Source of the DNA: an uncultured Dehalococcoidales bacterium
GTDB taxonomy: Bacteria; Chloroflexota; Dehalococcoidia; UBA1151; UBA1328
DNA length: 42,806 nucleotides
Reading direction: 5' to 3'
Assembly (NCBI GenBank): GCA_905614375.1
Contig: CAJQSP010000059.1
Span: 1-42,806 of the forward strand
Shown: positions 35,194 to 42,806 of the stretch, piece by piece
Position numbering within the stretch: position 1 is the stretch's first letter
Layout: the number at the start of each line of letters is the position of its first letter
Made by a program: the position numbers and the translations under genes
The notes under the pieces: model-generated
Database searches by the model: none
What the model was told of the DNA's origin: nothing
The model's input: the letters and a program-made list of their open reading frames with translations, nothing else

Positions 35194-36387
35194 TTGAAAA
35201 TAGAAGCTATCGATCTCTTTTACGTCGCACTTCCGAAAATCACACGAACCGCCGATGGCACGCAGGACTCCCTTGTAGTTCGTGTTCGAACGGACAACGG
35301 CCTTGAAGGCTGGGGAGAATGCGACGCTTCACCTCTCGTATCGTTGACTGCTTATGTGATGCCGATGTCACACTCGAATATCATCAACATTCGTGAGGCA
35401 CTGCTCGGCGAAAGTTTAGATTCACCTGAAGACGTAGTTCGCCTTAGAAATAAAGCCGGAGAGTACGGACTCGATATCCAGCAACTTGACCACGCTGTAG
35501 CCGGTGCCGATATCGCTATGTGGGACGTACTCGGAAAACATCTTGGCGAACCAGTTTGGAAGCTGATCGGTCACGAAGCTTCGCACAAGAAACTTCCGTA
35601 CGCCAGCGTGCTGTTCGGCGATAATCCTGCTGAGACCCGCGCAGTCGCCGATTCGATAGTTGAACGTGATTTCCGTGCTGCCAAGTTCGGATGGGGTCCG
35701 ATGGGTCGCGGTTCGCTTGCAGATGACATCGGTCTTGTACAGGCTGCCCGTGACGGACTCGGACCTGATGCCAAACTGATGGTAGATGCCGGTGTGATTT
35801 GGGGCAACGACGTCGATACTGCTTACGAACGCGCTGTCGCGTTTGCGGATCTTGGCGTTACATGGCTGGAAGAACCGCTTCGAACTGAAGAAGTTGGCGC
35901 GTACAAAGCATTGAGCGACAGGGTTCGTGCGAACGGCATAAATATCGGTGTTGCTGGAGGCGAAGGCGCCGACTACTACCGAGCTGCCGACGACATGATG
36001 ACAAACGCAGGACTCGACTTCGTACAGATCGATGTTGGACGCATCGGTGGAATTACTGAAGCAAAACGGGTCGCTGACAAAGCACACGAACTCGGCATAC
36101 AGTACGTGAACCACACGTTCAAAAGCCATCTATCAGTAGCTGCTTCGATTCACGTCTTCGCTGGATACGAAGAGTTCGATCTAACTGAATACCCTGCTGG
36201 CGATTCGCCACTCATTCTTGGCCTAACGGCTCCAACGGGCATTTTCAGAGACGCCGATGGATTAGTCCGGGCTTCTGACAAGCCCGGACTCGGCGTAAAA
36301 GTAAACCTCGACGCAATTCGCGCATACCAGCGCCAAGTAAAAATCGAAATCGATGGCGAAATACTGTTCGAATCGGACAAGCCATAG
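35194..36387 (+). CDS. Mandelate racemase/muconate-lactonizing-type enolase-superfamily enzyme (2)
   Basis: The 397-residue protein starts with TTG at 35194 (MKIEAIDLFYVALPKITRTADGTQDSLVVRVRTDNGLEGWGECDAS), four bases after the lyase gene. The barrel has RAAKFGWGPMG (catalytic-side Lys), KLMVDAGVIWG (Asp ligand), VTWLEEPLRTEEV (Glu ligand), NIGVAGGEGADYY (third acidic ligand), DFVQIDVGRIGGITEAKRVA and YVNHTFKSHLS with a candidate catalytic His. It differs clearly from the enzyme at 31063, so the two should act on different acids. Paired with the lyase it would feed a 2-keto-3-deoxy acid into cleavage. Confidence 0.9.
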   Translation: MKIEAIDLFYVALPKITRTADGTQDSLVVRVRTDNGLEGWGECDASPLVSLTAYVMPMSHSNIINIREALLGESLDSPEDVVRLRNKAGEYGLDIQQLDHAVAGADIAMWDVLGKHLGEPVWKLIGHEASHKKLPYASVLFGDNPAETRAVADSIVERDFRAAKFGWGPMGRGSLADDIGLVQAARDGLGPDAKLMVDAGVIWGNDVDTAYERAVAFADLGVTWLEEPLRTEEVGAYKALSDRVRANGINIGVAGGEGADYYRAADDMMTNAGLDFVQIDVGRIGGITEAKRVADKAHELGIQYVNHTFKSHLSVAASIHVFAGYEEFDLTEYPAGDSPLILGLTAPTGIFRDADGLVRASDKPGLGVKVNLDAIRAYQRQVKIEIDGEILFESDKP

Positions 36388-36503
36388 AGCCATTCGCCTC
36401 ACATCCAATCACATCTCGTATCGCGAACCCAGCGAGATCGCTTATTGACGTGCCCTCTTCCCCTTCATAGAATTCGTTCACTGGCACTCGAAGCCCGCGA
36501 CTG

Positions 36504-36530
36504 CTAACAGTCGGTAAGGTCGAGTGCTAA
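36504..36530 (+). promoter_or_regulatory. Degenerate CIRCE element upstream of groES
   Basis: The right half GAGTGCTAA (36522-36530) matches the CIRCE consensus exactly. Nine bases before it, CTAACAGTC (36504-36512) matches the left half TTAGCACTC at six of nine positions. Spacing and position about 100 bases before groES are as expected for HrcA control. No hrcA gene is in the window. Confidence 0.65.
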
Positions 36531-36631
36531 TCAATAATTCGGTATGAATTGAGATTGAAACGGTGTGTCCGCATCGTTCATCTGAGTTTGATAATCCGAG
36601 TTGTCGTCTACCACTAAGGAGAACCATTTCA

Positions 36632-36928
36632 GTGGCATTGAACCTCACACCGCTTGGTGACAGGGTGATTATCGAGCCTGCCGACTCAGAGGCATCAACC
36701 TCTCCCGGCGGAATCATCATTCCCGACACCGCGAAAGAAAAGCCTCAGCAGGGTGCAGTTGTTGCAGCCGGCCCAGGTCGAACAACCGACGAAGGAACAG
36801 TCATCGACATGCCTGTTTCAATCGGCCAGACCGTCATCTACTCGAAGTACGCAGGTACCGAGTACGCAGAAGGCGGAGTTGACTACCTCATCGTTCGAGA
36901 GAGCGACATCCTCGCAATAGTTGAATAG
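36632..36928 (+). CDS. groS: Co-chaperonin GroES
   Basis: The start taken is GTG 36632 (MALNLTPLGDRVIIEPADSE, 98 residues), with AAGGAG at 36616-36621. The longer upstream frame has no family match. The protein shows the Cpn10 pattern: LTPLGDRVIIEP, the mobile loop ASTSPGGIIIPDTAKEKPQQGAVVAAGPG, and GQTVIYSKYAGTEYAEGGVDYLIVRESDILAIVE at the end. It caps GroEL as a heptamer. groEL follows after 42 bases, so the two form one operon under the CIRCE-like element. Confidence 0.97.
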   Translation: MALNLTPLGDRVIIEPADSEASTSPGGIIIPDTAKEKPQQGAVVAAGPGRTTDEGTVIDMPVSIGQTVIYSKYAGTEYAEGGVDYLIVRESDILAIVE

Positions 36929-36967
36929 TTCATCACGAACTAATCATCTCAATTTGGAGATTTATAA

Positions 36968-38605
<1,638 letters not shown>

Positions 38606-38633
38606 ATAGCCTTTGCTTTGCTAAGCAATTTAG

Positions 38634-38666
38634 AAAAGGGTCGCATCTTTCGATGCGACCCTTTTT
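38634..38666 (+). terminator. Intrinsic terminator of groES-groEL
   Basis: AAAAGGGTCGCAT (38634-38646) pairs with ATGCGACCCTTTT (38653-38665), with one more inner C-G pair around a 4-base loop, and ends in a T-run. Because the other arm begins with AAAA it could also stop transcription from the opposite side. Confidence 0.92.
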
Positions 38667-38692
38667 CGTTAATCCGGTATTAATCCTTGACC

Positions 38693-38815
38693 TGTCATTC
38701 TGAACTTGATTCGGAATCACGATTTACATCCACTGATCGAACGCTCAACCGTATAATGCCGCGACTTGGATGATCGCTACTTCGAACGAGAACCTGAATC
38801 AAGTTCAACATGACA
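38693..38815. repeat. Imperfect 22-bp terminal inverted repeat, REP/MITE-like
   Basis: TGTCATTCTGAACTTGATTC (from 38693) and its inverted counterpart GAATCAAGTTCAACATGACA (ending 38815) match at all but two positions and flank about 80 bases. The TGTCAT..CTGA end resembles short interspersed palindromic repeats known from many bacterial genomes. A related TGTCATCCTGA occurs at 17225. Confidence 0.6.
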
Positions 38816-38873
38816 ATGTACAATTTGCCTCTCGAACAGCCGTATGAATACCGCTCGCCAAGGAGCCACCCAC

Positions 38874-39083
38874 ATGGAACAACGCCAATACTCGTGCGAA
38901 AAATGCCATGCAACTACGTTCAAGGCCGGTGAAATACGAACTACCGGATCTGGTATCAGCCGCCTGTTCAACGTCCAAAACCAGAAGTACCAGACCGTTT
39001 CGTGCGAAAAGTGCGGCTTCACCGAGCTATACCGGCTCGATGGCTCAGGCTTCGGAAACGTTCTAGATCTTTTCGTGGGTTAA
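38874..39083 (+). CDS. Small zinc-ribbon nucleic-acid-binding-type protein (COG3478/YpzJ-like)
   Basis: The start taken is ATG 38874 (MEQRQYSCEKCHATTFKAGE, 69 residues), with AGGAG eight bases upstream; the longer frame from 38844 reads through that SD. Two CxxC pairs, SCEKCHA and SCEKCGF, form one zinc site about 37 residues apart. The linker IRTTGSGISRLFNVQNQKYQTV and the end GNVLDLFVG closely resemble the YpzJ group. These are predicted nucleic-acid-binding zinc ribbons of unknown role. The gene stands alone behind the inverted-repeat element. Confidence 0.85.
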   Translation: MEQRQYSCEKCHATTFKAGEIRTTGSGISRLFNVQNQKYQTVSCEKCGFTELYRLDGSGFGNVLDLFVG

Positions 39084-39103
39084 ACGGTTTAAGATGAGCG
39101 AAC

Positions 39104-39820
39104 TCAAGTCAGCTTTTCAACCAACTCAGCCCAGCTGTACGCACTGACATCGAATTGATCGAGAGAGTGCACAGGCTCTGGTGTTGGATAAACGTCGATC
39201 CACTCGTCCTCAACGTGAATGTAAGCCGTCTTGAGACCGGCATTCTTAGCGCCCATCAAATCGGCAGCGTGCGTCGCGACCATCATCACTTCCTCAGGCT
39301 TGTGTCCGAGAAGTTTCGCTCCTTGCTGGTACGCCTCGGGATCCTTTTTATAATGATCCATGAATTCGCCCGACATGATGCCGTGCCAGCTGAGACCGTT
39401 GAGTTTCGAACAGTCCACGACAATCGAGAAGCTCAGTACGGTCAAAACGGTTGTCGTGTACACCTCACGCAGTTTATGGATGGACTCGACCGCGTCTGGC
39501 CAAGTCTTCATCCTGTGCCAAACCTGGTTTAGCTCATCACGCTCATTCGTGGATAGCTGTAGAGAACCGTGCTTATCAAGCACTTGATCAAGAACACGCC
39601 TATGCAATCCATCAGCATTCATGCGAGGCAAATCACCGGACTTAACAAATTCTAGTTCCTCGAACATGCGAACCCGCCAGTCTGTCGCAAATTGTCTCGG
39701 GTCAAGTCTTACCTTTTGCTCATCCGTAAGGCGTTGAACCTCGGTCTCTATCGCTCCTCGCCAGTCGAACACTGTCCCGCCAACATCGAACGTAAGCGCT
39801 TTCACGCCGGGAATTTTCAT
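39104..39820 (-). CDS. HAD-superfamily hydrolase, haloacid-dehalogenase type II-like
   Basis: The 238-residue protein starts VKALTFDVGGTVFDWRGAIETEV, the dehalogenase-type motif I with nucleophile Asp12 (the usual 'FDvfGTvvDWR'). Other pieces are the cap region, TTVLTVLSFSIVVDCSKLNGLSWHGIMSGEFMDHYKKDPEAYQQGAKLLG with motif II Ser and the motif III Lys, and EEVMMVATHAADLMGAKNAGLKTAYIHV as motif IV. Members release halide from L-2-haloacids, but many act on phosphates, so substrate is open. It lies 35 bases upstream of nothing on its own strand except the adjacent monooxygenase-like gene, which ends before its start. Confidence 0.87.
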   Translation of the reverse strand: MKIPGVKALTFDVGGTVFDWRGAIETEVQRLTDEQKVRLDPRQFATDWRVRMFEELEFVKSGDLPRMNADGLHRRVLDQVLDKHGSLQLSTNERDELNQVWHRMKTWPDAVESIHKLREVYTTTVLTVLSFSIVVDCSKLNGLSWHGIMSGEFMDHYKKDPEAYQQGAKLLGHKPEEVMMVATHAADLMGAKNAGLKTAYIHVEDEWIDVYPTPEPVHSLDQFDVSAYSWAELVEKLT

Positions 39821-39854
39821 AGTGGTTCTGCCTTAAAACATTTATCAGTGGTGA

Positions 39855-40991
39855 TTACAGCATTCCTGTAGCGCCAAGTCCCAAAAAGTAGCGGCCGGCT
39901 GTTTCGTAGTTGGTCTTTCGACCTTGAATTTGCTGGGCGATGGTGTGGATGTCCTGCCATCGACGCTGGATCGGCGTGCTTTTGAAAATAGCGCCGGCTC
40001 CAAACATGTCGTAAGCCGTATCGACCACTTCAACTGCGGTTCGTATGCCGTAGGTAGCAGCCATACGAACTTCTATACGCGTGGCCATGTCCAGTTCACC
40101 GTTGCCACAAGCCGATTTCCACATTGCCTCGGCACTTTGTCGCACGTACGCATCTGTCGCTCTAATAAGTGCCTCAGATTCGCCTATTTCTTGATGCACT
40201 GTAGTTCGGTCGACCATTGCACTAATTATATTCCGCTGAGTCTTCGAGCGAGCAATTTCAACCGCATCGTCCAAGCACTGTCGTGCGAGCGTCAACGCTA
40301 TCGTTGCGAATCCAATACCAAACATAGGAATTTTTGGAAGCACGTAGACGGGTCCTGGGACACGTGAAGGATCCGACTCCATGTACACGTGACTATCGGC
40401 AACAAATACATCGTCAGCTTCAAAGCTGAAGCTAGCCGTACCGCGAAGTCCGTTCACATCCCACCGGTCCAACATCATGACTTCCGATTTTGGCATCAGG
40501 AACATCGGCATCTCGCCTTTGCGCCCCTCGACCCGTGAACGGGCGGCAACCCAAGTTGAATGACTGCTTCCGCTACTGAAATCCCAATGACCTGTAAGTC
40601 GATATCCGCCATCGGTTGGAATTGCGACGGTGTCACTTGAAGGTGGACCGTTCGTTACGATCCCACGAGGTACTCCCCATATTTCGAGGGCCGTTCCAGG
40701 CAGCATTCGTGCTGCATCGGTGGCAAAAATGTTGTTCTGGCTGATGCACCACGCTGTGCTGCCGTCCGCTTGAGCGAACAAGCGGGTGATTTCGACGAAC
40801 GACGGGTAGTCGATTTCTTCACCGCCGAGCGACTTCGGAACCAGCAGTCGAAACATTCCGGCGTCAGCCATTTCGCCCGCCAGATCTGCAGGAATGCGCC
40901 TCGACTCCTCTATTTCGTCGGCTCGGTCTGCGACATTGGCAGCAAGTTGGCGTGCGAGATCAATGTATTCGTTAAAATTTGGACTTTTCAT
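39855..40991 (-). CDS. Acyl-CoA-dehydrogenase-fold flavin monooxygenase (HsaA/IacA-like)
   Basis: The 378-residue protein has the acyl-CoA dehydrogenase fold but sequence features of the two-component hydroxylase branch: RIPADLAGEMADAGMFRLLVPKSLGGEEIDYPSFVEITRLFAQADGSTAWCISQNN, then GYRLTGHWDFSSGSSHSTWVAARSR. The C-terminus MFGAGAIFKSTPIQRRWQDIHTIAQQIQGRK resembles HsaA, IacA and related oxygenases. Such enzymes use reduced flavin from a separate reductase to hydroxylate aromatic or polycyclic substrates. No reductase gene is adjacent. The HAD gene follows 34 bases downstream, so the pair may be an operon. Substrate unknown. Confidence 0.85.
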   Translation of the reverse strand: MKSPNFNEYIDLARQLAANVADRADEIEESRRIPADLAGEMADAGMFRLLVPKSLGGEEIDYPSFVEITRLFAQADGSTAWCISQNNIFATDAARMLPGTALEIWGVPRGIVTNGPPSSDTVAIPTDGGYRLTGHWDFSSGSSHSTWVAARSRVEGRKGEMPMFLMPKSEVMMLDRWDVNGLRGTASFSFEADDVFVADSHVYMESDPSRVPGPVYVLPKIPMFGIGFATIALTLARQCLDDAVEIARSKTQRNIISAMVDRTTVHQEIGESEALIRATDAYVRQSAEAMWKSACGNGELDMATRIEVRMAATYGIRTAVEVVDTAYDMFGAGAIFKSTPIQRRWQDIHTIAQQIQGRKTNYETAGRYFLGLGATGML

Positions 40992-41130
40992 CGGGGCAGG
41001 GTATCAATATTCCCTAAGATTCCGTAAGAACTTTCAGCATGTTCATACGTATCTAGACTAAATATCGTCGAGTATAGAATCTACCCAGAGACGGTATAAA
41101 CGGCGTGATACTGCTAGTAAACAGGCGCTT

Positions 41131-41871
41131 TTAAGCCTCGTCTGGCCCATCATCACGGTCTTCTGAAGCCACAGAAAGACCTTCGTATAGACGGGTCATT
41201 CCCTCCAGCCATTTACCCTGCACAGCGGGATCCCAAGCTGGGTCAAAGTCTGGATATTTCGCAAGAATTCTGTCTGCCAATTCGAGCTTCAGCGATCCGC
41301 CCTTAACCACCATCTCAACAGGCGTTTGCGCGGGTATTTTTTCAGCTACTGCTACCGAAGGTGTGACAGGTCTCTGACGTGTCGCAGATACGGTAGCTCG
41401 CCCTTTGCTGGACCCATGTCGCCCAACCAGAATGCGCTTAGACAGTTCGATACCTGCCGCCTGTGCAGCACGGATAAAGAACGCCTCGCATTTCGTCAGC
41501 ACACCCTCTTTTGTACCGAACGACCTGAACGCTTCGCGGAACTGACCTTTGCTTGCTCGAGCCAAATCTAGATCGAACACAGGAATATAGAACCGTTCAA
41601 GAATCCGACGTAGTAAATCCCTTCTAGCATTCCCTTCAGCGTGGACCAAATCTTCCAATTCGTTTGAAGGATGACCGTCTCCATCGACAAGAGTAAGAAC
41701 CTTCAATGCGGTCATTAATTGGGTTCCGGAGCTACCTGAGAACCTCGGACCCCAAACGGTTTTATCAATACGTCCTGGAATGCCTTCGTCAAGAAGGAAT
41801 TCCAAAAATGTTTGGAATGTCCGGTACGGGACATATGGGGGAACAGTTGTTGTTTGTTCTTGAAAGGTCAT
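41131..41871 (-). CDS. DUF5343-like hypothetical protein
   Basis: The start taken is ATG 41871 (MTFQEQTTTVPPYVPYRTFQTFLEFLLDEGIPGRIDKTVWGPRFSG, 246 residues); the frame extends to 41940 but that part lies in the octamer array. The first ~140 residues have the DUF5343 layout: short helices, GTQLMTALKVLTLVDGDGHPSNELEDLVHAEGNARRDLLRRILERFY, and LTKCEAFFIRAAQAAGIELSK. A basic Ser/Thr/Arg-rich linker (RHGSSKGRATVSATRQRP) and a C-terminal helical module (LELADRILAKYPDFDPAWDPAVQGKWLEGMTRLYEGL) follow. Function is unknown; the family often sits in accessory islands. It is divergent from a ParB-family gene. Confidence 0.7.
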   Translation of the reverse strand: MTFQEQTTTVPPYVPYRTFQTFLEFLLDEGIPGRIDKTVWGPRFSGSSGTQLMTALKVLTLVDGDGHPSNELEDLVHAEGNARRDLLRRILERFYIPVFDLDLARASKGQFREAFRSFGTKEGVLTKCEAFFIRAAQAAGIELSKRILVGRHGSSKGRATVSATRQRPVTPSVAVAEKIPAQTPVEMVVKGGSLKLELADRILAKYPDFDPAWDPAVQGKWLEGMTRLYEGLSVASEDRDDGPDEA

Positions 41872-42027
41872 TTGAACTGGGAAATGGTCATTCCAAGCCG
41901 GAACACTGTTCACACTATCTCCCAGAAATTCCAAAGTCAAATGTTATTTGGAATGACAATTTCCCTGAGGGGACAGTTTGTGAAACTACTCTTTGGAACG
42001 CGGAGAATAACATCATCAATTTGGAAT
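41799..42027. promoter_or_regulatory. Array of TTTGGAAT octamers in the DUF5343/ParB divergent region
   Basis: The octamer TTTGGAAT or its complement ATTCCAAA occurs exactly at 41799, 41811, 41928, 41947 and 42020, with near matches at 41890 (ATTCCAAG), 41992 (TTTGGAAC) and 42066 (ATTCCGAA). The first four form two perfect inverted pairs with 4- and 11-base spacers. A longer inverted repeat matches 18 of 20 bases between 41877-41896 and 41948-41967. The array spans the start of the DUF5343-like gene and the gap to the ParB-like gene, so it may be an operator set, a parS-like centromere or an iteron-like origin. Confidence 0.7.
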
Positions 42028-42125
42028 GCACTGCGCAGTTGGACCAGACCGATCTGCACATTCCTATTCCGAACAAACGTGAACTCGAATGTTGACGAGA
42101 CCACCAAATAGATGAGGAAAAGCAA

Positions 42126-42806
42126 GTGAAAATTCCGATAGACCAGATCTTCCCGGACCCCGATATGCCTCGCTCAAAGAAGCCCAACGGACGTCGAGAG
42201 AATACACGTTCTGTTCGCTCGAAACGCGATCCGGTCGTTCTGTCTACGAACAACGGATACCTTCTTCTCGCAGGTGAACGCAAGCTCACTGCAGCTAAAG
42301 AAGCAGGCGAGGTTACCGTCGAGTGTACTGTCAAAGAAGAGGTCACCCCGCAGGAGCATTGGGAGTTCTCGCTAGCGGAGCAATACCACTCTTCTCTCGT
42401 CCCAGCGATGGACCTCGGGCGGGCATTCATGAAGTACCGAGACAGCCATGAAGTAACCCAACAAGAATTGGCTCGTCGAACCGGGATTACACCCGGAACT
42501 ATCCATCATTACGAGAGTCTCATTCGCACGCTAGACCCTGCTCTTGGTGAACGTGTAAACAGCGGGGAATTGACCTTCAAAGAAGCACGGTCAATCGCTG
42601 ATATTGACGACCATGTTCGGCAGAAAGAAATCGCACAACCATTCATTGACGGGCGTCTCTCCAGCGTCCACGTCGAGCGCATTGTCGGGCGAGCAAAAAC
42701 ATCGGCAACCCTTTCAATCGAAGACATCATTGAAGAGGTTGTAAATGGAAAGCGCGCACCCGAGCGCGAGCGAGAACCGGTTACTGTAATTCAGCCAGCC
42801 ATCCCT
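42126..42806 (+). CDS. ParB/RepB/Spo0J-family DNA-binding protein (3' end cut by window edge)
   Basis: From GTG 42126 (GAGG eight bases upstream) 227 codons run to the window end without a stop. The N-terminal ParB nuclease/CTPase-type domain shows VVLSTNNGYLLLAGERKLTAAKEAG (GERR box at about 50-53) and EFSLAEQYHSSLVPAMDLGRAFMKY, equivalent to the 'ALAENxQR' box. A helix-turn-helix, VTQQELARRTGITPGTIHHYES, lies at about 110-131, followed by ALGERVNSGELTFKEARSIADI. It could be a partition protein or a nucleoid-occlusion/plasmid regulator. No parA is visible upstream; the flanking octamer array is its likely binding site. It is probably part of an integrated element or plasmid-like module. Confidence 0.87.
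   Translation, partial: MKIPIDQIFPDPDMPRSKKPNGRRENTRSVRSKRDPVVLSTNNGYLLLAGERKLTAAKEAGEVTVECTVKEEVTPQEHWEFSLAEQYHSSLVPAMDLGRAFMKYRDSHEVTQQELARRTGITPGTIHHYESLIRTLDPALGERVNSGELTFKEARSIADIDDHVRQKEIAQPFIDGRLSSVHVERIVGRAKTSATLSIEDIIEEVVNGKRAPEREREPVTVIQPAIP

Noticed and set aside
35422..36129. A 235-codon minus-strand frame
   Set aside because: It is the antisense shadow of the second enolase-superfamily gene; its product is Cys/Ser/Val-rich without recognisable motifs.
36484..36527. GCACTCG/CGAGTGC pair taken as the CIRCE
   Set aside because: The spacer is 30 bases, while CIRCE needs nine. The better fit is the 36504-36530 pair.

Overview
The window looks like a chromosomal piece of a free-living, probably marine bacterium of the Chloroflexota, most likely the SAR202 / Dehalococcoidia-like lineage. 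This is inferred from protein resemblance and gene mix: enolase-superfamily acid-sugar dehydratases, a luciferase-like flavin monooxygenase, several SDR and epimerase enzymes, a sulfatase, and an exported protein with the 'ITQxQADEI..W' repeats common in Chloroflexota. I could not run a phylogeny. Genes are compact. Many start with TTG or GTG, and several have no visible Shine-Dalgarno (SD).

Layout. 1-6.9 kb, minus strand: a truncated TetR regulator with a palindromic operator, hflKC, a membrane-anchored HEWLH metallopeptidase-like protein, an unknown protein, and etfBA. 7.1-11.5 kb, plus strand: rsmG, a flippase-like membrane protein, a uronate-dehydrogenase-like epimerase, tRNA-Ala(GGC) and a luciferase-like monooxygenase. 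11.7-14.7 kb: a sulfur uptake and relay cluster made of a YeeE/YedE thiosulfate permease, a TusA-fold protein without cysteine, a canonical TusA and a two-domain rhodanese lipoprotein. 15.2-18.3 kb: acs, a broken ECF sigma factor and a PlsC-like acyltransferase. 18.5-36.4 kb: an accessory catabolic region with a sulfatase, lipoprotein, aldo/keto reductase, a second uronate-dehydrogenase-like enzyme, EamA transporter, 2-hydroxyacid dehydrogenase, aldose-1-epimerase, an oxalate-CoA-ligase-like enzyme, a TIM-barrel sugar isomerase, SDR, two enolase-superfamily dehydratases, an exported repeat protein, a methyltransferase and a DapA-family lyase. 36.5-38.7 kb: groES-groEL behind a degenerate CIRCE. 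38.8-41.0 kb: a zinc-ribbon protein, a haloacid-dehalogenase-like HAD enzyme and an acyl-CoA-dehydrogenase-fold monooxygenase. 41.1 kb to the end: a DUF5343-like gene divergent from a ParB-family gene that runs off the window, with an array of TTTGGAAT octamers between them.

How the genes fit together. The catabolic region reads as use of sulfated or oxidised sugars: desulfation, mutarotation, oxidation of uronic acids to aldaric acids or lactones, dehydration by enolase-superfamily enzymes, cleavage by a DapA-type lyase, and CoA activation of small acids. It is spread over several transcription units, so the pathway is an inference. The sulfur cluster is a coherent thiosulfate uptake and sulfane-sulfur relay module.

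The long intergenic gaps hold decayed genes: a frame with three different stops at 28.6-28.9 kb, an ABC-ATPase stub at 26.65 kb, an ECF sigma fragment at 17.1-17.5 kb, and interrupted short frames at 14.9 and 23.4 kb. The most unusual non-coding structure is the octamer array at the ParB/DUF5343 divergent junction, which may mark the edge of an integrated element.
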